DNA of 64,000 nucleotides, from the NCBI GenBank assembly GCA_020697295.1, contig JAJFBF010000008.1, positions 1 to 64,000 of the forward strand, in the 5' to 3' direction. Origin of the DNA: Moraxellaceae bacterium (GTDB lineage: Bacteria; Pseudomonadota; Gammaproteobacteria; Pseudomonadales; Moraxellaceae). Each line of letters opens with the position of its first letter. Positions within the stretch are counted from its first letter, which is position 1. The notes beneath the pieces are model-generated. The model was given only the letters and a program-made list of their open reading frames with translations, did no database searches and had not been told where the DNA came from. Shown here in pieces: positions 46,074 through 53,707 of this stretch. Both the position numbers and the translations under genes were made by a program.

Positions 46074-46190
46074 GTAGGTCGGGATTTATCCCGACTGACA
46101 ATCTGCGAGGCGGCCTACTGGCATAGGCTCTGGGAACCCTTTCCAGCAGGAAATTCTGTATCCTGAAAGTCGGGATAAATCCCGACCTAC
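46074..46190. repeat. Inverted REP pair (copies 4 and 5)
   Basis: GTAGGTCGGGATTTATCCCG (from 46074) is mirrored by the complementary arm ending at 46190; the matching arms are 23 bp and perfectly complementary, with about 70 bp between. Each contains its own palindrome (cores 46078-46095 and 46169-46186). This arrangement resembles a BIME-type unit. It separates the iron-uptake operon from piuC. Confidence 0.85.
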
Positions 46191-46210
46191 AGGAACAGGT
46201 ATTTGTTGGC

Positions 46211-46897
46211 TCAGACGCTGGCCCAGCGCCGGAGCAGGTTGTGGTAGAGACCGGACAGCTGCAGCGCCTGTGCGGCGGCCGCGGCGTCCGGCGAGGACGT
46301 GAGGGCTTGCACTGACTGGTCCAGGTCGAAGAGCAGCTCGCGCTCGCCATCGTCGCGCACCATGCTCTGCAGCCAGAAAAAGCTGCAGATGCGCGCGCCG
46401 CGCATCACCGGCTGCACGCGGTGCAGGCTGCTGGAGGGATAGAGCACCAGATCGCCGGCGGCGAGCTTGACCTGCTGTGCGCCGAATCTTGTCTCGATGA
46501 CCAGCTCGCCGCCGTCGTACTCCCCGGGCTCGCACAGGAACAGCGTCACCGAAAGATCGCTGCGCAGCAGTTGCGGCGAACCCGGCAGCGGCATGATGGC
46601 GCTGTCGACATGGGTACCGTAGTGGCCGCCGCCGGCGTAGCGGTTGAAGCGCGGGGGATGGATGCGATCGGGCAGTGCCGCTGACAGGAACCGCGGATGC
46701 CGGCCCAGCACACCAAGGATGTGCCGCCCCAGCGCCTGCGCCACCGGCGACGCATCCGGCAATTGCTCGTTGTGCTTGACCCGGATAGCGAGCGAGCCCG
46801 CGGTGGCCTGGCCATCGCTCCAGCCGGCACCGTCCAGCTGTTCGCGAAAGGCGCGCACGGTGGCCTTGTCCAGCACGTTTTCAATCACCATCAACAT
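46211..46897 (-). CDS. piuC: PKHD-type Fe(II)/2-oxoglutarate hydroxylase, PiuC-like
   Basis: The 228-residue protein matches the PiuC/YbiX family in length and motifs: the His-Asp pair in GTHVDSAI (96, 98), the distal His in [10 protein letters not shown] (159) and an Arg for 2-oxoglutarate (169), with [11 protein letters not shown] between. In Pseudomonas and others it is Fur-regulated and sits next to a siderophore receptor (PiuA/Fiu). The start with GGGAGG seven bases upstream overlaps the preceding FMN oxidase gene by seven bases. The substrate is unknown. Confidence 0.92.
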   Translation of the reverse strand: MLMVIENVLDKATVRAFREQLDGAGWSDGQATAGSLAIRVKHNEQLPDASPVAQALGRHILGVLGRHPRFLSAALPDRIHPPRFNRYAGGGHYGTHVDSAIMPLPGSPQLLRSDLSVTLFLCEPGEYDGGELVIETRFGAQQVKLAAGDLVLYPSSSLHRVQPVMRGARICSFFWLQSMVRDDGERELLFDLDQSVQALTSSPDAAAAAQALQLSGLYHNLLRRWASV

Positions 46898-48024
46898 GAC
46901 GTGTCCTCCCCTGCCCGGTCGCGCCACAGCGCGTCACGGGTGATATCCGCCAGAGTCGCGCAGCCGGCCAGCGCCATCACCACTTCCAGTTCCTCGCGCA
47001 GGCAACGCAGCAGATGCGCGACACCGAGCGCACCCGCCACCGCCAGCGCCTGCGCCGCGGGGCGGCCCACCACTACGGCATTGGCGCCCAGCGCCAGCGC
47101 CTTGAAGGCATCGGCGCCGCTGCGCACGCCGCCATCCAGCAACACCAGCGCGTCGGCACCGGCCGCGGCGCGCACCGCCGGCAACAGGTCCAGCGGCGCC
47201 GGCAATTCGTCGAGGGCGCGGCCGCCATGGGCGGACACCACAAAACCGGCAACACCCAGCGCACGCAGCCGGCGCACGTCGTCCGGATGCGCCACGCCTT
47301 TCACCAGCACCGGCAACACCGTCTGCGCCAGCAGCCACTCCAGATCGGCCCAGGTGGGCGCCTCGGCCATCAGACCCTGGAATACGACGCTATCGTCCGC
47401 GCCCAGTTCGCGGCGTGGCGGCGGCGCATAACGCGCCAGGCTGCCGGGCCGGCCCTCCGGCGGCATCACGAAGCCGGCGGCAAGCGCGCGGCGGCTGGCT
47501 GGCTGCACGGGCGCATCCAGAGTCACCACCAGCGCGGCATAACCGGCGGCCTCGGCGCGACGCAGCAGATCAAGCGTGACCTCGCGCTGCGGCTGGAAAT
47601 ACAGCTGGAACCAGCGCAGGGCCTCGGGGGCTGCGGCCGCCACATCCTCCAGCGGCAGCGACGACAACGTGCTCAACACCAGCACGCCGTCCGTTGCCGC
47701 GGCGCCGCGCGCGGCGGCGACCTCACCCTCCGGATGCAGGATTTTCTGCGCCGCCACCGGCGCCAGCAGGAAGGGATGCGCCAGCGTACGGCCGGTCACC
47801 GCCACCCGCGTGTGGCCGCCGGCGAGGTCCTGCAGCACGCGGTTGACGATGCGCCAACGCTGGAAGGCAGCGCGACTCTCGCGCAGGCAGCGCTCGTCGC
47901 CACTGCCACCGGCCAGCCAGGCCCAGGTGGCAGGCAAAATGAAATCCGGCGCCAGCCGCTCATAGTCGGCGGCCGACAGCAGGTCGCGCGGCAACGTGGT
48001 CAGCGGCGGTCGGGTCGGCGTCAT
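46891..48024 (-). CDS. FMN-dependent alpha-hydroxy acid oxidase/dehydrogenase
   Basis: The 377-residue protein fits the lactate/glycolate oxidase family: a TIM barrel with the catalytic His266 in SAHGGR, Lys242 in VLVKGV and the FMN-phosphate loop [25 protein letters not shown]. The usual SNHGGR has Ala for Asn here, a minor change. It oxidises a 2-hydroxy acid such as lactate, or a peptidic hydroxy acid. Between a siderophore receptor and piuC it could process a hydroxy-acid siderophore part; that is inference. Confidence 0.88.
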   Translation of the reverse strand: MTPTRPPLTTLPRDLLSAADYERLAPDFILPATWAWLAGGSGDERCLRESRAAFQRWRIVNRVLQDLAGGHTRVAVTGRTLAHPFLLAPVAAQKILHPEGEVAAARGAAATDGVLVLSTLSSLPLEDVAAAAPEALRWFQLYFQPQREVTLDLLRRAEAAGYAALVVTLDAPVQPASRRALAAGFVMPPEGRPGSLARYAPPPRRELGADDSVVFQGLMAEAPTWADLEWLLAQTVLPVLVKGVAHPDDVRRLRALGVAGFVVSAHGGRALDELPAPLDLLPAVRAAAGADALVLLDGGVRSGADAFKALALGANAVVVGRPAAQALAVAGALGVAHLLRCLREELEVVMALAGCATLADITRDALWRDRAGEDTSC

Positions 48025-48043
48025 GGCAGTGCCTCAAGAGAAA

Positions 48044-48070
48044 GCCCGGACGGTGCAACGCCATCCGGGC
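48044..48070 (-). terminator. Possible attenuator between receptor and oxidase genes
   Basis: GCCCGGACGG and CCATCCGGGC pair with one mismatch; on the minus strand the hairpin is followed by TTTCTC. It sits in the 89-bp gap after the receptor gene and may reduce expression of the two downstream genes. Confidence 0.4.
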
Positions 48071-48113
48071 CTCCCTGCAAATATCGCCCCGCTTCCTGCG
48101 GGACGAACCGGGG

Positions 48114-50597
48114 TCAGAAGGAGTACGCCAGCGTCACCCTGGCATTGCGACGATCGCCGATGTAGGTGAAGGCGCCGCTGCGATACGCCGCAAGGTAGTA
48201 ATCCTCGTTGGTCACATTGCCGACGTTGACGCGTACGCTGGCCTGCCTGGTGAACTCGTAGTTGGCGAAGACATCAAACACGGTGTAGTCGGGCACCTCG
48301 TAGGAATAGCCGCCCAGCGTGGCGTTCCAGGCCGCCGCGCTGTCGGGCTGGCCGGCGTAGCGCTCGCTGGCATAGGTCGCGGTGCCGCCAAAGGCAAAGG
48401 CCGGCGTGATCTGGTAGCGCAGCTGCAGGAACACGCTGTCATCGGCGAAGTTGCTCAGGGTGCGGCCCACGCTGGCCGGATCCACCACCGAGCGCAGCAC
48501 TTCCGATTTCATGGTCGCGGCGCCCAACTGGGTGGAGAGCTTGTCGGTGAGGTTGCCGGTGACGCCGATTTCCACGCCCTGCACGCGGTTCCTGCCGGTG
48601 TTGAGGGTGCCGGTGGTGGCGTAGCTGTTGGCCGACAGCCCTTCCATCACGTCGTCCTTGGTCACCTGGAACACGGCGGCGGTCAGCAGCAGCTTGTCGT
48701 CGGCCAGGTTCCACTTGGTGCCCAGCTCGAGGTTTTCCGTGGTCTCGGGACGACTGCCCGCCACCAGCGCCGGATTGCCGGCGACGGTGCAGATGCCGCC
48801 ATAGCCGCAGTTGGCGCCGAGGTCGGATTCGCCGCCGTTGATCTCGGAGGCGGTGCTCCAGGTGGCGTAGACATTGCCAAAGTCATTGAGCTCGAGCACG
48901 GTGCCGAGGTGGTAGTTCCAGAGCTCCTCGTCATAGGCGTAGCGCGTCTGCACCAGGGTCGTGGTGTTCTGCACCGTGTTCTCGTAATCAAAGCCGTCCA
49001 GGCGTACGCCCGCGAACACGTTCAGGCGCTCGGTCAGGTCCACGGTATCCATCACCGAGAACGAAGTGGTTTCGACATGGTAGTCGGAATCCCAGTTGCC
49101 TCGGGTGATGGAGCGGCCCATCAGCGAGCTGATGTTGGAAATGTAGTTGCCGCCAGTATCCACAATGCAGAAGCCGTTATTGGACGTCGCGGTGGTGCCG
49201 GTGATGCAGTTGGCATTGGCGGGATTGGTGAGGCCGGTGTAGACGCCGTTCAGCACCTTGTGATCGGTGTACTCGACCCCGAACAGGAACCGGTGCTGCA
49301 TGCCCGCCAGCTCCGTGTCCACGAAAAGGTTGGTCTGGTTGGCCACGTAATCGACCTGCTGCCAGCCTTGGTGCGTGCTCAGGGTCACCGTGGCGGTGCC
49401 GGCGTCGGGATCGTTGGTGCCGCGCACGGTGCCGCGGGCGCCGGTGGCGACATAACCGTTATCGGCCGAGCCATGGCGCGAGGCATTGGTGATGCGGACG
49501 CTGTCGCTGATGTCGTAGTTGAGGCGCAAGGTGGCCACGTCCACATCGGAGCTCAGGAAATCCTGGTCCTGCAGATAGGCCGGCAGGCCCACCACCGGGG
49601 CGCCGCCATTGGGCCGGATATAGGTGCCGAGGTCGGGCTTGTCGCGCGCTTCCAGATGATAGAGGTCGGCGATGACCTCGAGCTTGTCCAGCGGTGTCAG
49701 CAGCAGCGAGGCGGCGTAGCCATTGCGCTCGCGGTCGGCCGGCTCGCGGTCGGGCACTTTCTCGTAGGCCTGCAGCAGATTGACGCGCAGCGCCGCGTCG
49801 TCGCTGATCACATGGTTGGCATCGAGCTCGATGCGGCGGAATTCGTCGGAGCCCGCACCCGCCTTGAGCCGGCTGAAATCGTGTTCGGTGCTGGCCTGCT
49901 TGCTGACGCTGTTGACCGCGCCGCCGACCGTGCCGCGACCGGCGAAGGTGGCGCTCGGGCCCTTGGAAATCTCGACCTGCTCGGTCACGAAGCTTTCGCG
50001 GATGGTCATGCCGGGATCGCGCAGGCCGTCCACGAACACATCGGAGCGGGCTTCGTAGCCACGGATGATGTAGCGGTCGCCAAACGCATTGCCGTTCTCA
50101 CCGGTGCCGAGGGTGATGCCGGGCTGGGCCTGCAGCACTTCGCGCAAATCGGTGCGACCGGAATCCTCCATTTGGGCCTGGGTCAGCACACTGATGGTTT
50201 GCGGCGTTTCGGCCAGCGGCTTGACGTGGCGGGCATCGCCGGAGACGCGGGCTTTATAGGGAGCACCGACCTCGGCATAAGGGTTGGTGTCGATGGCCCG
50301 TTCCTCGATCAGCACGGTGGCCAGCGCAGGCTCGGCTTCGGTGGCCGGGACTGTCGCGGCGGCTGCCGGTGTGGCAGGTGCGGCGTTGCTCGCAGGCTCT
50401 CCGCCATTGGCAGGCGCCGGGGCGGCAGCGACGGGGCCGGCGGGCGCGAGCTCCGCCGGGGCCGTCTCCGCGGCCAGTGCCAGCGGCGCCAGCAGGGCGG
50501 CAGAGATCCCCAGCGCCAGCGCGCAGCGCTCGGGGGCCAGGGCCGGCGCGGAGCGCAGGGAAGCGGGTCGGAGGGCGGCGGTCGAACGGGCAGGCAT
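48114..50597 (-). CDS. TonB-dependent siderophore receptor (PiuA/Fiu-like)
   Basis: The 827-residue outer-membrane receptor has a signal region (about 1-42), an Ala/Pro-rich N-terminal stretch, a plug domain (about 100-235; RYIIRGYEARSDVFVDG, VEISKGPSATFAGRGTVGGAVN) and a 22-strand beta-barrel ending in the aromatic NARVTLAYSF. Its plug resembles catecholate siderophore receptors of the PiuA/Fiu type. GGAG is 8 bases before the chosen ATG at 50597. A Fur box lies just upstream. It heads the row receptor-FMN oxidase-piuC. Confidence 0.93.
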   Translation of the reverse strand: MPARSTAALRPASLRSAPALAPERCALALGISAALLAPLALAAETAPAELAPAGPVAAAPAPANGGEPASNAAPATPAAAATVPATEAEPALATVLIEERAIDTNPYAEVGAPYKARVSGDARHVKPLAETPQTISVLTQAQMEDSGRTDLREVLQAQPGITLGTGENGNAFGDRYIIRGYEARSDVFVDGLRDPGMTIRESFVTEQVEISKGPSATFAGRGTVGGAVNSVSKQASTEHDFSRLKAGAGSDEFRRIELDANHVISDDAALRVNLLQAYEKVPDREPADRERNGYAASLLLTPLDKLEVIADLYHLEARDKPDLGTYIRPNGGAPVVGLPAYLQDQDFLSSDVDVATLRLNYDISDSVRITNASRHGSADNGYVATGARGTVRGTNDPDAGTATVTLSTHQGWQQVDYVANQTNLFVDTELAGMQHRFLFGVEYTDHKVLNGVYTGLTNPANANCITGTTATSNNGFCIVDTGGNYISNISSLMGRSITRGNWDSDYHVETTSFSVMDTVDLTERLNVFAGVRLDGFDYENTVQNTTTLVQTRYAYDEELWNYHLGTVLELNDFGNVYATWSTASEINGGESDLGANCGYGGICTVAGNPALVAGSRPETTENLELGTKWNLADDKLLLTAAVFQVTKDDVMEGLSANSYATTGTLNTGRNRVQGVEIGVTGNLTDKLSTQLGAATMKSEVLRSVVDPASVGRTLSNFADDSVFLQLRYQITPAFAFGGTATYASERYAGQPDSAAAWNATLGGYSYEVPDYTVFDVFANYEFTRQASVRVNVGNVTNEDYYLAAYRSGAFTYIGDRRNARVTLAYSF

Positions 50598-50641
50598 GGG
50601 CAGCTCCAGGGAGGGGGATCCTAACTGGAGCGGGAGTATAT

Positions 50642-50660
50642 CTAAATGAGAATCGTTATC
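50642..50660 (-). promoter_or_regulatory. Fur box upstream of the siderophore receptor
   Basis: GATAACGATTCTCATTTAG on the minus strand matches 13 of 19 positions of the Fur consensus, including both GAT-type arms and CATT. It lies 45-63 bp before the receptor ATG. This indicates iron-repressed transcription of the receptor and probably the downstream oxidase and piuC. Confidence 0.78.
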
Positions 50661-50838
50661 AATACTATTTGCAAATAGACGGACCCGCGCAACGCCGCTG
50701 CCTCCCCCTGCGGCTTCCCGAGCCGCCGCCCGGGCTTCCATGCTGTCAGGCAGGCCCCAAAACGGGCCCTCAGGTCGCTATGCTGTCCAGAAAGGCCGGC
50801 GCCCCCGGCAGCCTGCCCCGCGCCAACAGGAGCCCCCC

Positions 50839-51729
50839 ATGATCGAACAGGTAATCGAGGCCCGGCACCGCGACCTCGGCGGCTTTGAAGTCCGGCGCGT
50901 GCTGCCCGCGGGCAAGCGGCGCATGGTCGGCCCTTTCATCTTCTTCGACCAGATGGGCCCCGTCGACCTGCCGGCGGGCCTGCCCCGCAGCGTCGACGTG
51001 CGACCGCATCCACATATCGGCCTGTCGACGCTGACCTATCTGTTCGCGGGCGAAATCATGCACCGCGACAGCCTGGCAACGGAGCAGCCCATCCTGCCGG
51101 GTGAAGTGAACTGGATGACCGCGGGCGCCGGCATCACCCACTCCGAACGCTTCGAGCACGCCCGCGCCCACGGCGACCACGTGCACGGCATCCAGGCCTG
51201 GGTCGCGCTGCCGCGCGAGCTCGAGGAGATGGCGCCGGCCTTCGCCCATTACGGCAGCGGAGATTCGCCGGTCTATGCCAGTGGCGGCCTGCAGGCGCGG
51301 CTGATCGCCGGCAGTGCCTTCGGCGCCTCGGCCAAAGTCAGCACGCACTCGCCGCTGTTTTATGTGCACTGGGAACTGGCGACCGGCACGCAGGCGCAGT
51401 TGCCGGCGGAATACCCGGAGCGCGCGGCCTATATCGTGAAAGGCGCCGTCGAGATTGACGGCAGGCCGTGGACGGCGGGCCAGATGCTGATCTTCAGCCC
51501 GGGCAAGCCGGTGCGCTTTACCGCCCTGACACCCGCCACCGTCATGCTGCTGGGCGGCGAACCGGTGGGCGAGCGCTACATTGAATGGAACTTCGTGTCG
51601 TCGTCGCGCGAGCGCATCGAGCAGGCCAAGGCCGACTGGACGGCCGGCCGCCTGAAGCTGCCGGACTTCGACCACGCCGAGTTCATTCCCCTGCCCGGCG
51701 CGGCCGCCCCGCCCGACCCGATGTCGTGA
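50839..51729 (+). CDS. Pirin-family cupin protein, copy 2
   Basis: The 296-residue bicupin has the pirin metal site in RPHPHIGLSTLTYLFAG...MHRDS and WMTAGAGITHSER (His, His, His, Glu). It is a different branch from pirin copy 1: the HPHIG form replaces HPHRG. Function is unassigned; activities range from quercetinase to transcription cofactor. GGAG precedes the ATG. It is divergent from the Fur-boxed receptor, so it may share that control region. Confidence 0.92.
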   Translation: MIEQVIEARHRDLGGFEVRRVLPAGKRRMVGPFIFFDQMGPVDLPAGLPRSVDVRPHPHIGLSTLTYLFAGEIMHRDSLATEQPILPGEVNWMTAGAGITHSERFEHARAHGDHVHGIQAWVALPRELEEMAPAFAHYGSGDSPVYASGGLQARLIAGSAFGASAKVSTHSPLFYVHWELATGTQAQLPAEYPERAAYIVKGAVEIDGRPWTAGQMLIFSPGKPVRFTALTPATVMLLGGEPVGERYIEWNFVSSSRERIEQAKADWTAGRLKLPDFDHAEFIPLPGAAAPPDPMS

Positions 51730-51736
51730 CGCGCGC

Positions 51737-51844
51737 TTACTTGTCGCGCTTTTCCTTCTTTTCCGCCTTTTCCGCCTTCTTCTCCTGCGGGGTCTTCGCC
51801 GGCTTCTTCTTGGTTTCCTTCTTGCGCTCCATACCCTTGCTCAT
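51737..51844 (-). CDS. 35-residue lysine-rich small protein (absent from the ORF track)
   Basis: The minus strand encodes a 35-residue protein beginning MSKGMERKKETKKK and ending in KRDK, with about half its residues Lys or Arg and no hydrophobic segment. AGGAGA stands 7 bases before the ATG, as good as for the large genes around it. It is convergent with pirin copy 2. Similar tiny Lys-rich proteins are common in Gammaproteobacteria (general recollection, not searched). It could bind nucleic acid; function is unknown. Confidence 0.75.
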   Translation of the reverse strand: MSKGMERKKETKKKPAKTPQEKKAEKAEKKEKRDK

Positions 51845-51874
51845 GGCGATCTCCTGTTGGTAGTGATGAGATTA

Positions 51875-53380
51875 CTATCCCACAGTGGGGAGAGGATTGC
51901 CCGGCCCTTCTTGCCGCGCGCCCGGGGGGAGGCTCCGCGCCGGCAAGGGCTCGCCCGGGCCAAACGCCATCTCCACTTGCCGCACCGCCCCCTCCAGCTC
52001 ATCCAGGGCATCGGCCAGGTAGTCGGCCAGGCGCTGCGGATCACGCAACACTTCCGGCGCGCTGGTCATGGCAATGGACAGCGTGTCGCCATAGCTCAGC
52101 ACCACCAGCGACAGCGCCATGCCGTCAAAGACGCCGACCATGCCGCTGAAGCTGCGCATCGGCGCGCCATCGAGGTAGAGCGGCACCGGCGAGCCCGGCA
52201 CATTGGTGATCACCAGGTTGAACATGGGGGGCAGCTGCCGCGCCCTGTTGCCCTGCGAATAGCGCGACAGGAAATGCGCGGTGGCGGCGTGCGGCAACTG
52301 GTCGAACAGCGCCTCCACCGTCATCTCGCGGCTATAGGCCTTGGCGCAACTGGCGTTCTGGTGGATCTGCCGCAGGCGCATCAGCGGATCCTCGATATCC
52401 GTGGCGAGCCGGATCAGCATCGCCGACACCTTGTTGCCGAGCGCATGCTTCTCGTCATGGTTGCGCTTGGAGACCGGCGCCATGCCGACCAGCGAGCGGG
52501 CCGGCAGCGCGCCGTCGTCGGCCAGATAACGGCGCACGGCGCCGGCGCAGACCGCCAGCACCACGTCATTCACGGTCAGGCCGTGCATGTGGCGGCGGAT
52601 TTGCCGGATGCGCGCCATCGACAGCTCGGCCGTGCAGTACACGCGCCGCGCGCTGACGGGAACATTGAACGGCGTGTGCGGCGCCGTGAACCAGTGCGGC
52701 AGCAGCGTCCGTTCCTCGGGATCCGCCAGGCGCTGCAAGAAGCGCCGCCCGAGCTGGAGACCCGAGCGCGACAATTCCTGCGCCTGCTCGCGCCAGCCGG
52801 TCGCGGTGAACAGGCGATGCCAGACCATCGCCGCCTGGCCCGGCATGGGCTCGGGCGTCCACGTGTCCGCCGGCAGCGGGCGCGGCGTGGCCTCCAGGTC
52901 GAGCAGTCCACTGATGACCGCTTCGGCCGAGACCCCGTCCAGCGCCGCATGGTGCACCTTCAGCAGCAAGGCAAACGCCCCGCCCTGGCGCGTGCGATGG
53001 CCCTCCCCGGACTCCACGTAGAGAAGTTCCCAGAGTGGACGGTCGCGCCGCAGCGGCTTGCTGAAGAATTCCGCGCTGAGCGTCTCCAGCCCGGCCAGGT
53101 CGAGGGGCGCCTGCACCGTTTCCCGGCGCAGGTGATGGTCCAGGCAGAAGTGCTCGTCCTCCACCCACCAGGGCGCATCCAGGTGCAGGGGCGCCATGGC
53201 GAGGCGCTGCCGGAACACGCGCGCCGTCTGCAAACGCGTAAACACGTGTTCACGAACGCGCTCAAGGCTCATCCGGCCCCGGGCCGGGGCGTCGAAGATC
53301 AGGACACCGCCCACATGCATGGGGGAATGGTCATTCTCGAGATGCAGGAAGGAGGCATCGAGGTTGGTCAATTGCTGCAT
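51875..53380 (-). CDS. Wax ester synthase/diacylglycerol acyltransferase (WS/DGAT)
   Basis: The 501-residue enzyme esterifies fatty alcohols or diacylglycerol with acyl-CoA to make wax esters or triacylglycerol. It has the catalytic HHAALDG motif (143-149), NDVVLAVCAG and the conserved C-terminal NLVITNVPGSPVPLYLDGA...FDGMALSLVVLSYGD. Length and motifs match the bacterial AtfA family. GAGAGG precedes the ATG at 53380. Palindromes lie just upstream in the promoter region. It is a strong marker of neutral-lipid storage and fits the desaturases elsewhere in the window. Confidence 0.94.
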   Translation of the reverse strand: MQQLTNLDASFLHLENDHSPMHVGGVLIFDAPARGRMSLERVREHVFTRLQTARVFRQRLAMAPLHLDAPWWVEDEHFCLDHHLRRETVQAPLDLAGLETLSAEFFSKPLRRDRPLWELLYVESGEGHRTRQGGAFALLLKVHHAALDGVSAEAVISGLLDLEATPRPLPADTWTPEPMPGQAAMVWHRLFTATGWREQAQELSRSGLQLGRRFLQRLADPEERTLLPHWFTAPHTPFNVPVSARRVYCTAELSMARIRQIRRHMHGLTVNDVVLAVCAGAVRRYLADDGALPARSLVGMAPVSKRNHDEKHALGNKVSAMLIRLATDIEDPLMRLRQIHQNASCAKAYSREMTVEALFDQLPHAATAHFLSRYSQGNRARQLPPMFNLVITNVPGSPVPLYLDGAPMRSFSGMVGVFDGMALSLVVLSYGDTLSIAMTSAPEVLRDPQRLADYLADALDELEGAVRQVEMAFGPGEPLPARSLPPGARQEGPGNPLPTVG

Positions 53381-53397
53381 ATCCCTCTCCGATAAAT

Positions 53398-53413
53398 GTG
53401 AACATCCGTTCAC
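53398..53413. promoter_or_regulatory. GTGAAC-ATCC-GTTCAC operator at the WS/DGAT start
   Basis: A perfect 6-bp inverted repeat with a 4-base spacer, 18 bp before the WS/DGAT ATG. It resembles the half-site geometry of the DesT-type TetR regulator, whose known site begins AGTGAAC with a 4-base spacer. No TetR gene is adjacent. Confidence 0.55.
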
Positions 53414-53446
53414 TGTCGGAGGCAACTCTAGGGCATGCCCGCCAAA

Positions 53447-53472
53447 CCGGACTTGATCATGGTCAAGTCCGG
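53447..53472. promoter_or_regulatory. CCGGACTTGA-N6-TCAAGTCCGG palindrome
   Basis: A perfect 10-bp inverted repeat about 67 bp before the WS/DGAT start. On the minus strand it contains TTGACC, a good -35-like hexamer, but no matching -10 follows at normal spacing. It is a second candidate operator. Confidence 0.45.
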
Positions 53473-53707
53473 CAAGGGCAGTGCCTTGGCCCGGCCCTGA
53501 TCGTGGCCGGCCTCGACCTCGACCCCCTCAGGCGCGCCAGTGGCTCCCGGGGCCACCCAGAAAACCCGGTCCTGCAGCGCCGGACGCGACAAATTTCCCG
53601 CCATACGGCGCCCCACGGCCGGCCGGAAATGCTTAGCTTAGGTTTCATGGACAGGGGATAGCGTCTGAAACCCGATGTGCCGCCGGAGTCGCGGCACACA
53701 GGACGGC

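Larger units (their letters stand above)
53381..53707. other. Divergent promoter region of WS/DGAT and a TonB receptor
   Basis: About 330 bp without a gene. It holds two palindromes close to the WS/DGAT start, annotated separately, and must also carry the promoter of the receptor at 53708. No Fur box is apparent here. Confidence 0.6.
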
